The translations under genes were made by a program, and so were the position numbers. The notes under the pieces are model-generated. The model was not told where the DNA came from. It searched no databases and saw only the letters and a list, made by a program, of their open reading frames with translations. From Ectocarpus siliculosus (lineage: Eukaryota > Sar > Phaeophyceae > Ectocarpales > Ectocarpaceae): a DNA stretch of 64,000 nucleotides. Of this stretch, positions 26,501-38,810 are shown piece after piece. Numbering within the stretch: the stretch's first letter is position 1; every line of letters begins with the position of its first letter. Where the stretch lies: positions 3,773,774 to 3,837,773 of the forward strand of contig FN649740.1 of the NCBI GenBank assembly GCA_000310025.1, written 5' to 3'.

Positions 26501-29500
26501 GAGGCGTCGTCCAATCCAACCCTTAGACCAAGTGATCGACAACGGTATCAAGAACAGCAGTGGTGTGAAAAGCAGTCGCTTCGCCCTATTGAAAAATGTT
26601 CGTCTGCCGCGCACGTTCTGATACTCTTGTGTCCCGTCCTCCAGCTGCTGCGGCAAAATCATGCCTTCAAACGGCTGGATCTGAGCAGGTGCTTCCTGTC
26701 CGAAAAACAGTTTGTCTCGTTGGCGCAAGCGTTGGCGTGGAATTCTCGCATCGAAGAGGTGAGTTCAGACACTGCGGTTGAACCGACGGCCGAGCACAAG
26801 TATCACTGTCACATTTTAGTTCTTTCGCCGAGGTGGAGCCAAGTGCTACTTGCCGGTGTTTCGATGTGCTGAGTGCATTTCGCAATCTCCTCGTGCGTTG
26901 CTCTACATCCCCTTCGAATGCATGCTTGCAGCTTTTCCTCCAAGAATGCGTCTTCACAAGCGTGGGGACCGCGGCTCTAGCAGATGTGCTAACAGTGAAC
27001 AATCACATTCATTCTCTTGACGTCAGAGGATGCAAGGGTGAGCGGTTCCAGGAGCGATACCGAGTCTTTCGGCTTGGGACCGCGTGAAAATGCTACATAT
27101 ACTTTTGGATGACCACGCCAGCTTGCCGTCCCAATGAGAGGGACAACGCCTACAGGACACGCTATATGGTCCCACCTCGCACGCACTCACAATGTGTCAG
27201 TTCAGCGTTCGCACATGGTTGGTGAGAAAGTCCATGACACATTTCCGACGCGGTGTACCTACTCTCCGATGAACCCGCCTCACCGACATCAGGTCTGGAC
27301 GAGAAGAGCATTAAAGTAATTCTCGGGGGAGCGCGTAGCAAGGGAAACCTTTTGACGTTCAACGGAATGAACCTGGCCGACCTCCGTGCTGAAGGCTCCG
27401 ACGAGCTGGACTTGAGCGGGTGAAGTGCACTCACAAAGGATGCGCACCTTTTGTTATAAGCTTTCCCTCGCCCTTGGCTCAACGCGTTGTGGTTTATTGT
27501 TGAATATCACCTTGTTGTTCGCGGTCATATGTTTCAACACAGCGTTACTTAGGTGAGCTTACGCTAACCGTTTGCCCGGGTCCCAGAAGATGCTCGAGGT
27601 GGAGGGTAAGAGATGAGCATTAATGAGGTGGAGTCTTTACTTTTGTTTTCTTTCGAGTTGGTTCATCATTTATTCGGTTTCTAGGCCACGTGTTGGAGAG
27701 AGAGAGACACGGAACACCCGCCCTCTCTCCAGCCGCGTTGTCTGCGAGGAACGGCGTCAACTCTTACAGCATCTCTCTCCCCACAAGAATACCACCCGGG
27801 AGACCACGACTGCAAGTGAGGAGTCTCGAAACTGACCGAGTCCTCAAACTATACATACCATGCCACATCACCCGACTACATACCGAATACTACCCCTACT
27901 TAAAAAAAAAAATGATGGGAGGGAGACATTTTGCTAAACTGCCGCCACCACGTTGGGCGGCCGCTGCTGTCCTTCCGTTTCTTCACGCTGACACTCGCGA
28001 CCCCAGGATTTCCAACAGATAATGAAGCCAAATCTAATTCGACCGTTACAAAATTACACTCCATTTTTTTTTTCTGCATGACGAATATACGTTCCTACTT
28101 TTTCCGTGGTTGAAGGGTTTTCCAGTGTTGAACACAACAACCTCAGCATAACTAATTTCGCTATCTTCTTCACGCGCAGGTGGGGCTTGGGGTATGTGGA
28201 GGCTATTATCGTTGCAGACTGCCTTCGGGGGCGCTCAGACGGCTTGCAAAGGGTGGACTTGCACAGCAACATGCTCTCAACGTCAGTTGTGGCGTATCTC
28301 TCTTCAGGACACTAGTTGGGGTGTAGCACAGATTGAGAAATGATTCAAGTCTGCCACGAAGGAAGTAGTAGAGTACGTTTGGGCCGAAAATGTCGGTGTA
28401 CTGTATTGCTGAAAGGTACATGGGAAATTGCTGCTCGAACTATTCGGTAGACAATACGCCCCGATTGCGAGGCAGGCGAGACAAACATCTGTGACGACAC
28501 ACTAATCTCCCCTACCTTCGATTGGAATATGTTGCATGGCAGGGAGGCTTTCAAGACCCTAATGGCAGCTTTGCGGAAGCAGTCCCAGCTGCGCTCCCTG
28601 GACCTGAGTCATAATATGGTATAAATCGTGCACAATTGAGAGCTTCAGATGTAGGCGACTTTATTTAATTGCTTCCATCGCATTTGTTCAACCATTCCCT
28701 CCAGAATATATAGAAAGCAGGATCAGATTGTGGGCGGGGCGACCACGGGTGTTCATTGAAAACACGACGGTCACGTTGGTGTTCTACGGATGAGTTCCAG
28801 GTAACTGTGTGACCCAACCAGAATTGAGACCCCACTCGTCCGTCAAGAAAATGCTTACAATCGCCATATTCCGACTTCCTGGAACACAGGTTGATGAACG
28901 AACTCTGCCTGAAATCGCAGAGCTTATCCGCGGAAATTCAAGCCTCGCCAGCGTGAAATTGGCAAATAACCGCATTAGCTGCACCGAATTTGAGCACTAC
29001 GGACTTGAGCTCATGAGGTTGCTGAGCTCCAACAACATTGTAACGGTGAGACATCTATTAGAACCGGGCTCGCCGGCGATGCTGTCCGTCGAGGTTACGA
29101 GGGTGTTTCTGCCAAATTGTCACAAGCCAAGTCGATGAATTACTTCCGCCGCGTGTTTCGGTTGTGCTGTGCAGGAAGTCTCAGAGCATACTATTTTTGC
29201 GTGGGGCAGGGCGCATGTCTGTCAGCTGCGGCTTCGTGTAGCCTCCCGCTGCCACCTACAACATGCGATCTGCGATGAGCATTGTTATTTTTTTTTTCTG
29301 TAACCGCTTTACGTGCTTCATGTCGCTCAACTGCAACCCACCACCGGTTTCTCATGACTGCGTGCCGTGTCTCTTGCGGCCGGCGGTAGGTGTTCAGTAT
29401 CGAGGAAAACAACGTCTCACCGAAGATGCTGACCATCATTGCGGAAAAGCTCGCTGCCAATCGAGCAGTCCGACGAGATATGACGTTTGTGGACTGTCTC

Positions 29501-30025
29501 CAACAAAAATATCCCCGGGTTGCGCCAAGACCCGTGCTAGCTGACCCGAGGTGGGAAGAACAGTGGTTGCGCTGGTTGTGCGCTTGGAAACATTTTCCAT
29601 GAGTGTTTGGAGGAGGGCTGCAGGAAGGAGGGGGGGGGGGGGGCGAGGCCCCTACGGCAACCAACCGAAACACTGATACATCGAATGAATAGGACCGCCG
29701 AGACGAAACGCTGACCCAACCCACACGGCGAACGTTTTCTTTTTACAGGAGGCTACATCTTGAGGTTGTTGACGTGCCCTTTATGGTCCAGGAGGGGATT
29801 CCAGCAATGCAAACGACGGTGAGCTCAATTGTCACCTAACCCAACGTTCGGGACAAGTGTACTGCCGTTTGTGATGTTTTCTGATCGCACAGGACAATCG
29901 TTTGTAAACATGATTCGCTCCAGGTCCGCACCGAGGAGGCAACGATCCTGACATTGGACGGACTGAGACCAGGCATCCCCCGCGACTTGTTCTTCATACA
30001 ACAACGTAGCGCCAACGTGACTTGA
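23521..30025 (+). CDS. EH domain fused to leucine-rich repeats
   Basis: Sixteen exons: 23521-23730, 23884-24141, 24460-24564, 24805-24993, 25519-25592, 25881-25985, 26183-26246, 26645-26758, 26932-27037, 27293-27419, 28180-28281, 28543-28618, 28890-29045, 29390-29550, 29749-29818 and 29924-30025. The phases are consistent and give 672 residues. Residues about 17-95 are an EH domain: YAKIFEKLDTEDGYLSGKRA, SGVPQETLSKVWALAD, the complete EF-hand loop DSDVDGRLSLKE, then EFCTAMHLIG and GLPLP. In Eps15, EHD and intersectin proteins this fold binds NPF motifs in endocytosis. A basic, charged linker follows (about 95-310). Residues about 315-620 are ribonuclease-inhibitor-like LRRs, for example FKRLDLSRCFLSEKQF, LRSLDLSHNM and LASVKLANNRIS. 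The short fifth exon was placed by phase alone. Endocytic adaptor or scaffold is the likely role, by inference. Two adjacent genes are possible but would need an unseen stop and start. Confidence 0.82.
24262..24303 (+). repeat. Short telomere-like tract in an intron
   Basis: A G-rich run made of degenerate TTGGG, TTAGGG and ATAGGG units lies in the second intron of the EH-LRR gene. The TTAGGG unit is common to many eukaryotic telomeres. The tract is short and imperfect, so it could be chance or a repair scar. Confidence 0.45.
26449..26480 (+). repeat. Short 10-bp tandem repeat
   Basis: The unit CGAGGGGCAA is present about three times in succession in an intron of the EH-LRR gene. No function is apparent. 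Confidence 0.6.
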
Positions 30026-31604
30026 GAGGGGTTGGACAAGGGACCGCGCTGGTGCGAAGAACTACCTTGCTGGCGCGAAAAACCGCCTTGGAGTTCTAGC
30101 ATCTAGTACAACACCCGCGAAATGCGTCTTGTTTGTAGGTATTGATTGCAGCGCTCAGACATGTGGGATCGGAGGAGGCAATATAATTCCCGGAGCATGA
30201 TGATTCATAACAACCCATAACAGGCACCTTTTAAAATGAGCCACCTCTGCTTGCCCTCGCCATGAAGTGGGTCACAAACTTTTCCATGGGTTTCTCTCCT
30301 GGTCTTCACAGAGTGTGTGGGGGGGTGCACTCATAGTCGCGCATGCCGTTGTCGTTAGAACATTGACTTCGCATCCCTACAAAGGCGGGACGGAGCTCGC
30401 CGGGCTCTCACCGGACCAGTCTCTCACATCACCAAAGCGCGAAGCGCCGTGAGGTATTCGGCGAGTCGCATGAAGGTGCGCTGCATCCTGCTAAGGGTGT
30501 TCGGCATCTTGTGCTTACTTCCTTGCGTACGGATGACAGCTGCGTATGACTTAATTTATTTTCTGGTGCTTTCACTTCCAGAGACAACTGTAAGCGCTGT
30601 TTAATTGCCTCGAGAGTGCTTGACCAATTTAACACAACGTGGTGCGATTATCCCCTTTGCGCGGAGTGAGGCTTCTTGACCCCGCACAACATAATCTACT
30701 CGACCACCATTCATGGTTACCGCAAAAAAAACACCAAAGGCGCAAAAAAAAAGCGGTAAACTAGTTGCTGCGCTCACGAAGTGATCGGCTTGTTTTACAA
30801 CATCACTGCCAAGCGACGAAAACCCAACCCCGATGGCAAACACCGGGGGGGACGAGTGGGCAGGGGGGGTAGTTTAGGGTACCTGCGCAGCCCAAATTAC
30901 ATCTGGACCAGAGTGTCTGAAGACAGAGAGAAACTACTACTGTAGAGTGGAATACAAAAGTGATGGAGCCAAAACAGTGTTCACGGAAATTTTCGTGGCC
31001 CTTCAGGCGCACTACTTTGTGTGCTGCCAACCAGCCCACTTTTCCATACTCCGTACATGCTTTCAGGATCAAGGGGCCGTTGAGCAGATCCATGCGCGGC
31101 CCACCGCAGAAGGAGATAGCGCAGATTGGGGTTGGGAACTGGAATCGACGGCAAAGAACTACGTTGGGCCGCCCTTCAGACGGCGGCGGGCGGCCAACTG
31201 TATGGCTACCCACGCGTGTGCCCCCCTCCCGTAGGCCGCTTTAATCCCATTGCTGAATATACGAAAGTTTGGGTGACTCAACCAGGCTCCAGGTCAGTTG
31301 TCGAGAAGAAGACGTGTTGAGAAAAGTACGGGTGGGACCACAGGCCGGAGCTGGAGGCCTCATCCAAAATCCAATACTTTCATTAATTGACCCTAAACCC
31401 ACGAGCAATAATACAACAGCATAATCGGGGTCTACAAACGAACATAAATTCGGCATGAAAGTGGATGCAGTCGTCTGTCCCGATAACATGTTGAAATGTG
31501 CATGGAGCCGATCAGTGTCTTTCTCCCTACCGTGAATACGCGCGAACACACACGGTCAAAATAAGTTCGAGACCATCCGCCCTGCTGCTACCAGTTGTTT
31601 TCAC
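30026..31604. other. Intergenic DNA with one dispersed repeat
   Basis: Apart from the dispersed repeat at 30,312-30,715, I see no exon or recognisable element. Open frames of about 90-136 codons at 30.8-31.5 kb overlap on opposite strands and show no domain. Confidence 0.4.
30312..30715 (+). repeat. Dispersed repeat, plus-oriented copy (mate at 10.5 kb)
   Basis: This copy is about 400 bases long and matches the reverse complement of 10,480-10,905 along its length, in opposite orientation. It begins near CTCATAGTCG and ends near CTCGACCACCA. No open frame is shared between the copies. Confidence 0.75.
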
Positions 31605-32445
31605 GTGTCTTCGTCGTCCATGACGAAGCCCGCGCCTCACGTCGTGGTCTCGTTTGGTATTCTAAGCCGACCGAGATCACTCTGTTAGACATGGTTTTGA
31701 GAGACTGTTTTAACGCGATATGGTGCGGAGCATCGCTAGCGGCCAGAGTTGTAGTGTTCAATCGAGCGACATCTTGCCAACCAGCGTACTTCGGCGTAGA
31801 GCCGTGGGAACAACGTGATGTACCATCCTCGACACACGCTTCCCTCGCTCGTCGGTTTCGGTAGTCGAGCGTGCATCGCGAGTTCCAACACAAAACAAAC
31901 TACGACCGTTGGTCGACGCTTGGTTCTAGAGCCGGTTGTTGTACTAATTTTTGTCCGGGCTTGAAATAATACCTGGCTCGTGGCCGAAATCGCCGAAGCT
32001 GCAGAACTCTTTCTCTGGTGAACGATCGCATGGTGTATCTGTACTTCCGATGCCATTCTCTAGATGACCTGTTGTCGACCTGTTGCTTGTCGCTTGCTCT
32101 CTATGCACGATAGAACGGCCTTGCTCTCGGCCCCCACGTCCCTGTCCTAGCTCGGTCTTTGCTTGGGACCTGAGGAAGCGTTGATGTCGGGTGCGGTGCC
32201 ATGTGCTCTATTGCAGCGCAACAGATCGGACCAACACTCTACGACGTAATCGAGCAAAGAGACCTCATTGTGACTCCATCACATGCCAACCGAGCAAGTC
32301 TTGGGTCAATAGGTGAACCTCACCTCGTGGCGGGTTCGGAAACGTTGCGCGGTGGCTTTGTGACTTTGACAGGGTTCGCCAAAACGTGGTGTTGTTCCTT
32401 CTACGACTTGTTCCATGCTACGTGCCGTACTCAGCGAGTGATATG
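31605..32445 (-). repeat. Complex repeat, core segment, inverted copy
   Basis: The reverse complement matches the core segment at about 36,720-37,555 and 39,190-40,025, and less closely 55,170-55,981. Identity is highest at the left end (31,605-31,740), where only one base differs from the other copies. Similarity stops abruptly at 31,605. Together with the direct copy at 36.7 kb it forms a widely spaced inverted repeat around roughly 4.3 kb. Confidence 0.85.
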
Positions 32446-32729
32446 AGTGGCTCAACAACGTTCTCGGGGTCACCCATACCCACGTGGCGTGGCGCGAACT
32501 CGGAGAACATGAAATGCTGTTGAATTAGTGCTCGTGGTCTAGGATCATTTTATGCACGTATAGGATTTTGGATGAGGCCTCCATCTCTGAGGCCAGCGGT
32601 CCCATGGATGCACTGCCAGTCGGCGCGGCAATGAATCTGTGAATGATCCAGAGGCGTTGAGCCTCAATACAACGGAAAAAACGTGAAACTGCTGAGGTTC
32701 TGTCGTCGAATCTCAATATTGTCCTTCCC

Positions 32730-33230
32730 TATTTTCCCGGACAGAATGGCATACTCTGGTGCTCTTGCACAACTCTTCATCCCCGTCTGGGTACGATTTC
32801 CAGCGGATTGCCGAAAAGCAGATGGCGCCCCCCTCGGCGAATGGCTTTCTTTCCCAGCTCTGCCCCCCGACGGGACAATATCGGTCCGCCTGCGCCTGCG
32901 CTGGTTTCCAGAGCACGGTGCGAGAAGTAGTTTGATTCCCCAGTTTTCGCTCCAGCAGCTCTCTCTGCCTTTCCCCGCGAGGAAGAAGACGATCAAAATG
33001 TCGAGTGAAGTAAGACTTGGGTAGGCGGAATAAGCGTCACCGTAAACGGCGCTAAGCAGTTCGTGCGTTCAAGCACAGATGCTGCAGCAGGCTGGACAAG
33101 ATATCCAAACGACCTTGCGATCGCCCTCCGCTCCGCTTGTTTCTTCAAGATTGCGTGACGCATAGCTGACACCTGTCCCACGAAAACGTTGTCGATGTTC
33201 TCCGTTTCTGTACGGGTCATTGGAATGTGT
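32730..33230 (+). repeat. Complex repeat, segment B, first copy
   Basis: This aligns with 45,080-45,985, which carries an extra block of roughly 450 bases. Shared strings include AGAGCACGGTGCGA, CCCCGCGAGGAAGAAGA and CACCTGTCCCACGAAAACG. No coding frame is kept. Confidence 0.75.
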
Positions 33231-33284
33231 ACACTGCGTCATAGTCACCAGCACATTCGAGACGACACCCCTGCATCTAGATAG

Positions 33285-34560
33285 AAGTATTTTGTTTCTT
33301 ACTGTAGCAGATTCTTGTAGAACGGACCAACAGGGCTAGCAGCGGCACCCGTACCCCCTCCAATAGACCAACTGACAGCCTGATCGGCAAGAAATGGAAA
33401 AGCGCAGAGATAGTAGCAGGGCCGCGAGCTGAGCGCTTCAAACCGTGCCCATTGGTGTTTTCGTCGTTGGTTTCAAGTCGGCAGCAGATCTACAACATTC
33501 TATGCGCATCAACAGTGGATACGTCTCCGGCGGAATGCCTCAACCGAACCTGATGGTGTCGACCTGCCTCGCCATCCTCCTGTACAACAGTCGCCTTTTC
33601 ACCGCTTCTCACACACCACATTGCTTGTTTCTCGTTCTGTTCTCCCCACCGAGTTGGGGTTCGTTTGGTCTGACGACAATTGGTGGTTAGGCCCGTGATT
33701 GAGGACGGGGGTAGATTGAATAACCGCTTGCCACGGGATTTCAAAATCTCTCGAATGATGTCACAATATCTTGGTTACGGAATGGGGTGTGCTTCATCGC
33801 GTCTCGCGTACCTCGGTACATACGATTTGTTCTCCGTCTCCCTCGTTAATCTGGAATACTATGTGGGCCAGTACCGGTGGAGAACATGGGCACACTTAAA
33901 GTGATGCGGTAGAGATCCACAAAATAACATTCCTACAACAATAAGCCACGCCCGAGAGGAAAATTCTGAATTCCCTGACAGCGTTGCGTCATCGCCTGAA
34001 GCAGGATTGTTAAAACTCGAGAGAAAAAAATACAACTCACCTCTCCCACGCAGGTTCCACTCCAGTTTTTCGGCATGTGCACGCGGGCCCTTCGGGGGAT
34101 GTGCCCCGACATAGTACGGACCTGCTTTGGTATACGACGACACAGATAGATGTGGCGGATAGGGCGAGGGTCATACAACAAACCAACAGTTGGGTTGCTG
34201 TACGAGCGCAAAAGGTTGGCGTAAGTGCAGGTGCACGGAGACGTAACTATCTTGGACGGCGTGGAACCTGTTGTCATTTTGTCTTGCATCACCAACCACC
34301 TTGACCACGTATATATTGTTGCTTGAAGGGAGAGAAAGCGATGGGGAAAGAAAAAGAAGGTGGAAACAGATGTCGCCGAGCTGGATGATACGGGTTATTG
34401 AGGCAATCGAAACATTGAATCGTCAACAATCCAGGAAGACAAAGAAGGACAGACGCAAAGTCAGCGGTACCCCGGTGTTAAATATATCACATGGAGAATG
34501 ACAACGAGGCGCCACGTACGCTCAAGCGTGCGTAGCTTCAATTCACTACAATGGTTACCG
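33285..34560 (+). repeat. Complex repeat, segment C, first copy
   Basis: This aligns with 52,925-54,130. Shared strings include GATTCTTGTAGAACGGAC, GGGTCATACAACAAACCAAC, GTTGCTGTACGAGCGCAAA and ACAAAGTCAGCGGT. The second copy carries a GA microsatellite where this copy has only a short purine-rich stretch. Confidence 0.8.
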
Positions 34561-34599
34561 AAACCATCGCAGCCGTAAGCTCGAAACCAAAACACTAGT

Positions 34600-35450
34600 A
34601 AAGGTACATTTGGCTTGGAACGGCCACGATATTGGCGGCAATGAAAACTCTCCGAGCAGAGACCGGGTGGAGAAACGGACAGACCGACGAGTCCAACTTC
34701 GTGGCAAACGACGCGACGGGGGACATCTCCTGACGACCTAGCCTGCAGATCGTGACACGGGCGAGATCGCAACAAGCTGTGCCCTACTGGTTGTCACCAG
34801 AACAAACGGTAGCTTGTTGTGGAACGGTAGACTTTGGGAGCTGTACAATCACCGTGAAGCGGGGGCCACGACGAGACGCCTCTCCAGTTCTTTTCGGGGA
34901 GCCGGACACGAGACGCTGATATTGCTCACGCCCGCGAGGGAGGCCAAAGTAAGCAGTGTCGAAGTATCCCGGTTGGTACTTTCAGTTGATAGTGGGAGTT
35001 TGAAAGAGAGCCAGAGTCAGAGATGGACACACTCAAACACAAAAACCGTTTAGCGCGGTCGATGAGAATAGCATTTAAAAAAAACGCAGAGAGAGAGAGA
35101 GATGAGAGGGAGAGAGCGTGAACGGCCCGATCCTACCTCTAGATACTGGAAACCGAAAAAATGAAGCCATTCGAGAAACTAACAGAAGTCTATGTCAGTC
35201 ACCAAGGTAGACTACACCACGAAATCGCCACATGAACAAGCCCCTACATCTACGACAGCACTCAGGTTGGCTGACGATCGCCGACAACGGCTTGCCGTAC
35301 CCCCGGCTGTGGTGTAGCTTGATGTACGATCGGTGTCGGCCATGGGGAATGGTGTAGGGGCAGTTGCGGAGGGGGCGGGGCCGGGGAGAGGTGGGCAAGG
35401 GTTTGTTTCTTGCAGGATGCATTGTGCTCTTGAATGCAGTTCTTAGGAGG
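34600..35450 (+). repeat. Complex repeat, segment D with GA tract, first copy
   Basis: The left half matches 40,505-40,920 (for example GACGGGGGACATCTCCTGACG and CAAACGGTAGCTTGTTGTGG). After a short GA tract at 35,084-35,118 the right half matches 38,440-38,790. This shows the order of blocks in the tandem array. Confidence 0.75.
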
Positions 35451-36344
35451 CATATACGTTTCGGTGGTAGTGTCTATCAGATTGCACGCACTCGTGTGTT
35501 GACACCTCCGGCATGACCTGTACAATGGGTGACATGACGACATGAGATTGCTTGGCAAATACCCTTTCGCCTGTACTTCTCTGGCATGCGGTGGACTGAC
35601 CGCAGCTCAACGTAGCCAGCAACGATTCCGCTACATGCCACAGGGTATTTTCTGCATAGGGTTGTCCGTGTGTGGCAAAGCCCTTACGCAGAATCTCACT
35701 CACCCTCGAGGATCGGTATGGTATTCGCCGAAGTACAACTCGCCGGATGATTGTGTGGAGTCAGGTGCTCGAGGTGTTGTGTTGTAGAAGGAGCACATGG
35801 AAGGGACGGTGCGTAGGGGCGGGACCGGGCAAGGGGGCGGTGGTTTCGAAGTCAGATGCTTGCCGTGGAGCACGGAAGGAGGTACGTCTAGTTGGACCAT
35901 GAGAGGCAAACTACTGTAGTGTGGATGGATCACAGATTCTTCCAGCATTCACGGTGTTGGTGAGCTCATTGAGCGAGCTACATTTTTCGGCAACACGTAC
36001 AGCATGTTCATTTCCCGCATTTCTTGCGATGTCGTCTTTCGAACGCTTCACGTGTGCCACAAACACCCACCGGATCTCAGCCCGTTGAGGACGAACGACG
36101 CCGTTCATAGCGCTGACATGACATGCCGTGCCGTGCGCTCGACGTGCCATGATTGATGAGATGTCCACATGGTGCCGAGAGAAGGAAATGGAAGGCAAAA
36201 ACGCGAGCAAGAGGCGGGGCTAGGTGGTGAACTGATAGACCGCGTATTTTTCAGATGACAGCTTCCGTGAGTGAGGTACGGGAACGATTTACATACAGGA
36301 AGTTTAGAGATTACCTGTGTGGTACAGCTGAAGACACCGAGCCA

Positions 36345-38258
36345 CACTCGCCCAACAAACGAGTTAAACTCACCCACGAAAACACGAAGCCCAGAGGTAA
36401 GGTTCAACACGAGCACAACCAGGCCGTTGTCCACTAAGGGCTGCATTTGTTCTGTCGGCGAGTCCGTGGCTCCAAGCGCTGTCAAGTACCACACCAAGCT
36501 GTCCGGCTGATTCCAAGCCGGCTCGAACACCAATAATCGCTTGTCTCCTTACCCGATAAGATGTCCCTCCTCGGCTGTGATGTACAGGATTCGCCACCCA
36601 GACGGTACTCTCGCTCCCAGTTCCAGACTGCAACCGGCTACAAGAGCTGCCACACCCGCAACAGTTCCAACCGGGTAGGCCCGACACTTGCTTGCTACTA
36701 GCTTTTTGCGAAGCTCTACAATCAATCACTGCGACACGTGTACGAACAATTCGTATAGCAAGAACAACACTACATTCGGCATGTTTTTGGCGAACACCGT
36801 CAAAGTCACAACGCCGACGGCGCCACGTTTCATACGAACCCACCGCCACAAGGTGCGTTTCACCTATTGACCCAAGACTTGCACGGTTGGCATGTAGTGA
36901 AGGAAGCGCAATGAGATATCTATGCCCGAATACGTTCCTAGTGCTGTTGGTCGATCTGTTGCGCTGCCATAGAGCACACGGCACTGCCCCAGACAAAGGC
37001 CGAGAGCCAGGACAGAGGGAGGTGTGGGGCCGAGAGACAGGCCGTTCTATCGTGCATAGAGAGCAAGCGACAAGCAACAGGTCGACAACAGGTCAACTAG
37101 AGAATGGCATCGGAAGTACAGATACACCATGCGATCGTTCACCAGAGAAAGAGTTCTGCAGCTTCGGCGATTTCGGCCACGAGCCAGGTATTATTTCAAG
37201 CCCGGACAAAAATTAGTACAACAACCGGCTCTATAACCAAGCGTCGACCAACGGTCGTAGTTTGTTTTGTGTTGGAACTCGCGATGCACGCTCAACCATC
37301 ACAATCGGCGAGCGAGGGAAGCGTGAGTCGAGGATGGTACATCACGCTCTTCCCACGGCTCTACGCCGAAGTACGCTGGTTGGCGAGATGTCGCTCGATT
37401 GAACACTACAACTCTGGCCGCTAGCGATGCTCCGCACCATATCGCGTTAAAACAGTCTCTCAAAACCATGTCTAACAGAGTGGTCTCGGTCGGCTTAGAA
37501 TACCAAACGAGACCACGACGTGAGGCGCGGGCTTCGTCATGGACGACGAAGACACGCCCTGCCGTCACCGAATGTCCGACAATCACTGGTCAGGCCTTTG
37601 CCGTTGTAGACGAGGCGTAGACCATGGCAGCGACATGTCAGAAAACAATCAATCCACAGATTCAGAATCAGAGTTACAGTAGGAGTGTCTACAGTTGTCG
37701 AGGACGTCCGTTCACCGTATGAACGCCCGGTGGAGTTGTCAACAGCTTGTGACTCAGTTTTATTGGCGAGCGGGGGAGAATCGAGGGTGTCTGGGAGAGG
37801 CAGGATCGAGCGGAGTCGGGGAGAAAGTCCGGGAGCCGGAGAAGGTACCCAACGTATCGAGGGGGGCTTGGCGTAGAGTGTCAAGGTGGGGGCAGTCGTT
37901 CTAAACTGCGAAAGGGGGGGCATATCCGGGGCAGCCGTTTCCCGATGTGTTGTGTGATACGTAACCTTGACGTTCGTATGAATCGAGAGGTGATCGGGAC
38001 GTCGAGATATGAGGAGGTTTTGGGTTGGAGAGGCTATGATATTGGCATCCACGAACACTCTCCGAGCAGACACCGGAGGGAGAAACGCGCAGATCGGTGC
38101 ACTTCAAGCGTCGTGGCAAAGGACTCAACGGTGACCTTCGCTGATGATCTAGGTTGCAGATGGTGACACGTGAAAGAGAGGAAAAGAGAGCGAGAGCGAG
38201 AGCTACAGAGAGAGAGCGAGAGCTAGAGAGAGACGGAGAGGGAGAGAGGGGGACAGAG

Positions 38259-38296
<38 letters not shown>

Positions 38297-38810
38297 GGAG
38301 AGAGAGAGAGAGAGAGATAAGGATAGCAAACGCCTTCCCTGGAGTCAAGGCTTGGTCGGCGACATGTATGCCTGGGTTGATACGTATATGCCTGGACTCG
38401 TAGCGAATGCCTTGACGAGGTACCCGTATGTCGAGCGTGAACAATCCGATGCTACCTCCAGATATCGGAAACCGGAAAATGAAGCCATTCCAGAAACTAA
38501 CAGAACCCATGTGAAAACAATCACCACGTCGACCACACTACAAGCACCACACAAACTAGTCCCTACACCTACGGCAGCCCTCAGGTTGGCTGGCGTTGCC
38601 CAACGAGTGTTGCCCGTATCCCCGGCTAGGTGTAGCTTGGTTCTCCTTTGGTGCCGGCCGTGGGAATGGTGTAGGGGCAGGTGCGGAGGGGGAGGGGCGG
38701 GGGAGAAGTGGGCAACGGTGTATTTCCTGCGGAATGCTTTGTGCTCTTTGAATGCAGTTCGTACAAGAAGTATTGGGTTCAGCGGTAATGTAAGCACCAG
38801 ACCTGCCACA
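36345..38810 (+). repeat. Tandem unit 1 of the complex repeat
   Basis: This is the first of two consecutive units offset by 2,468 bases. The stretch 36,380-37,640 is about 99% identical to 38,850-40,110 by eye; identity falls outside it. The unit contains the conserved core (37,425-37,560), a GA microsatellite (38,168-38,330) and the D segment. Open frames up to 235 codons are shared by the two units only because the DNA is nearly identical, so this is not evidence for coding. Confidence 0.88.
38168..38330 (+). repeat. GA-rich microsatellite
   Basis: This is a purine tract of GAGA with occasional GC, TA and GACA interruptions, all on the plus strand. It lies at the position where the other D segments also carry a GA tract (35,084 and 40,980). 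Confidence 0.9.

Noticed and set aside
36370-37077. 235-codon minus-strand frame, repeated at 38,838-39,545
   Set aside because: The two copies are nearly identical DNA, so a shared frame says nothing about coding; the more diverged copy at 55 kb does not keep it.
37104-37424. Plus-strand frame starting MASEVQIHH in the core segment, also at 39,572 and in the inverted copy
   Set aside because: It looks exon-like with a possible GTATTA donor, but the diverged copy near 55,540 is interrupted and no second exon could be fitted.
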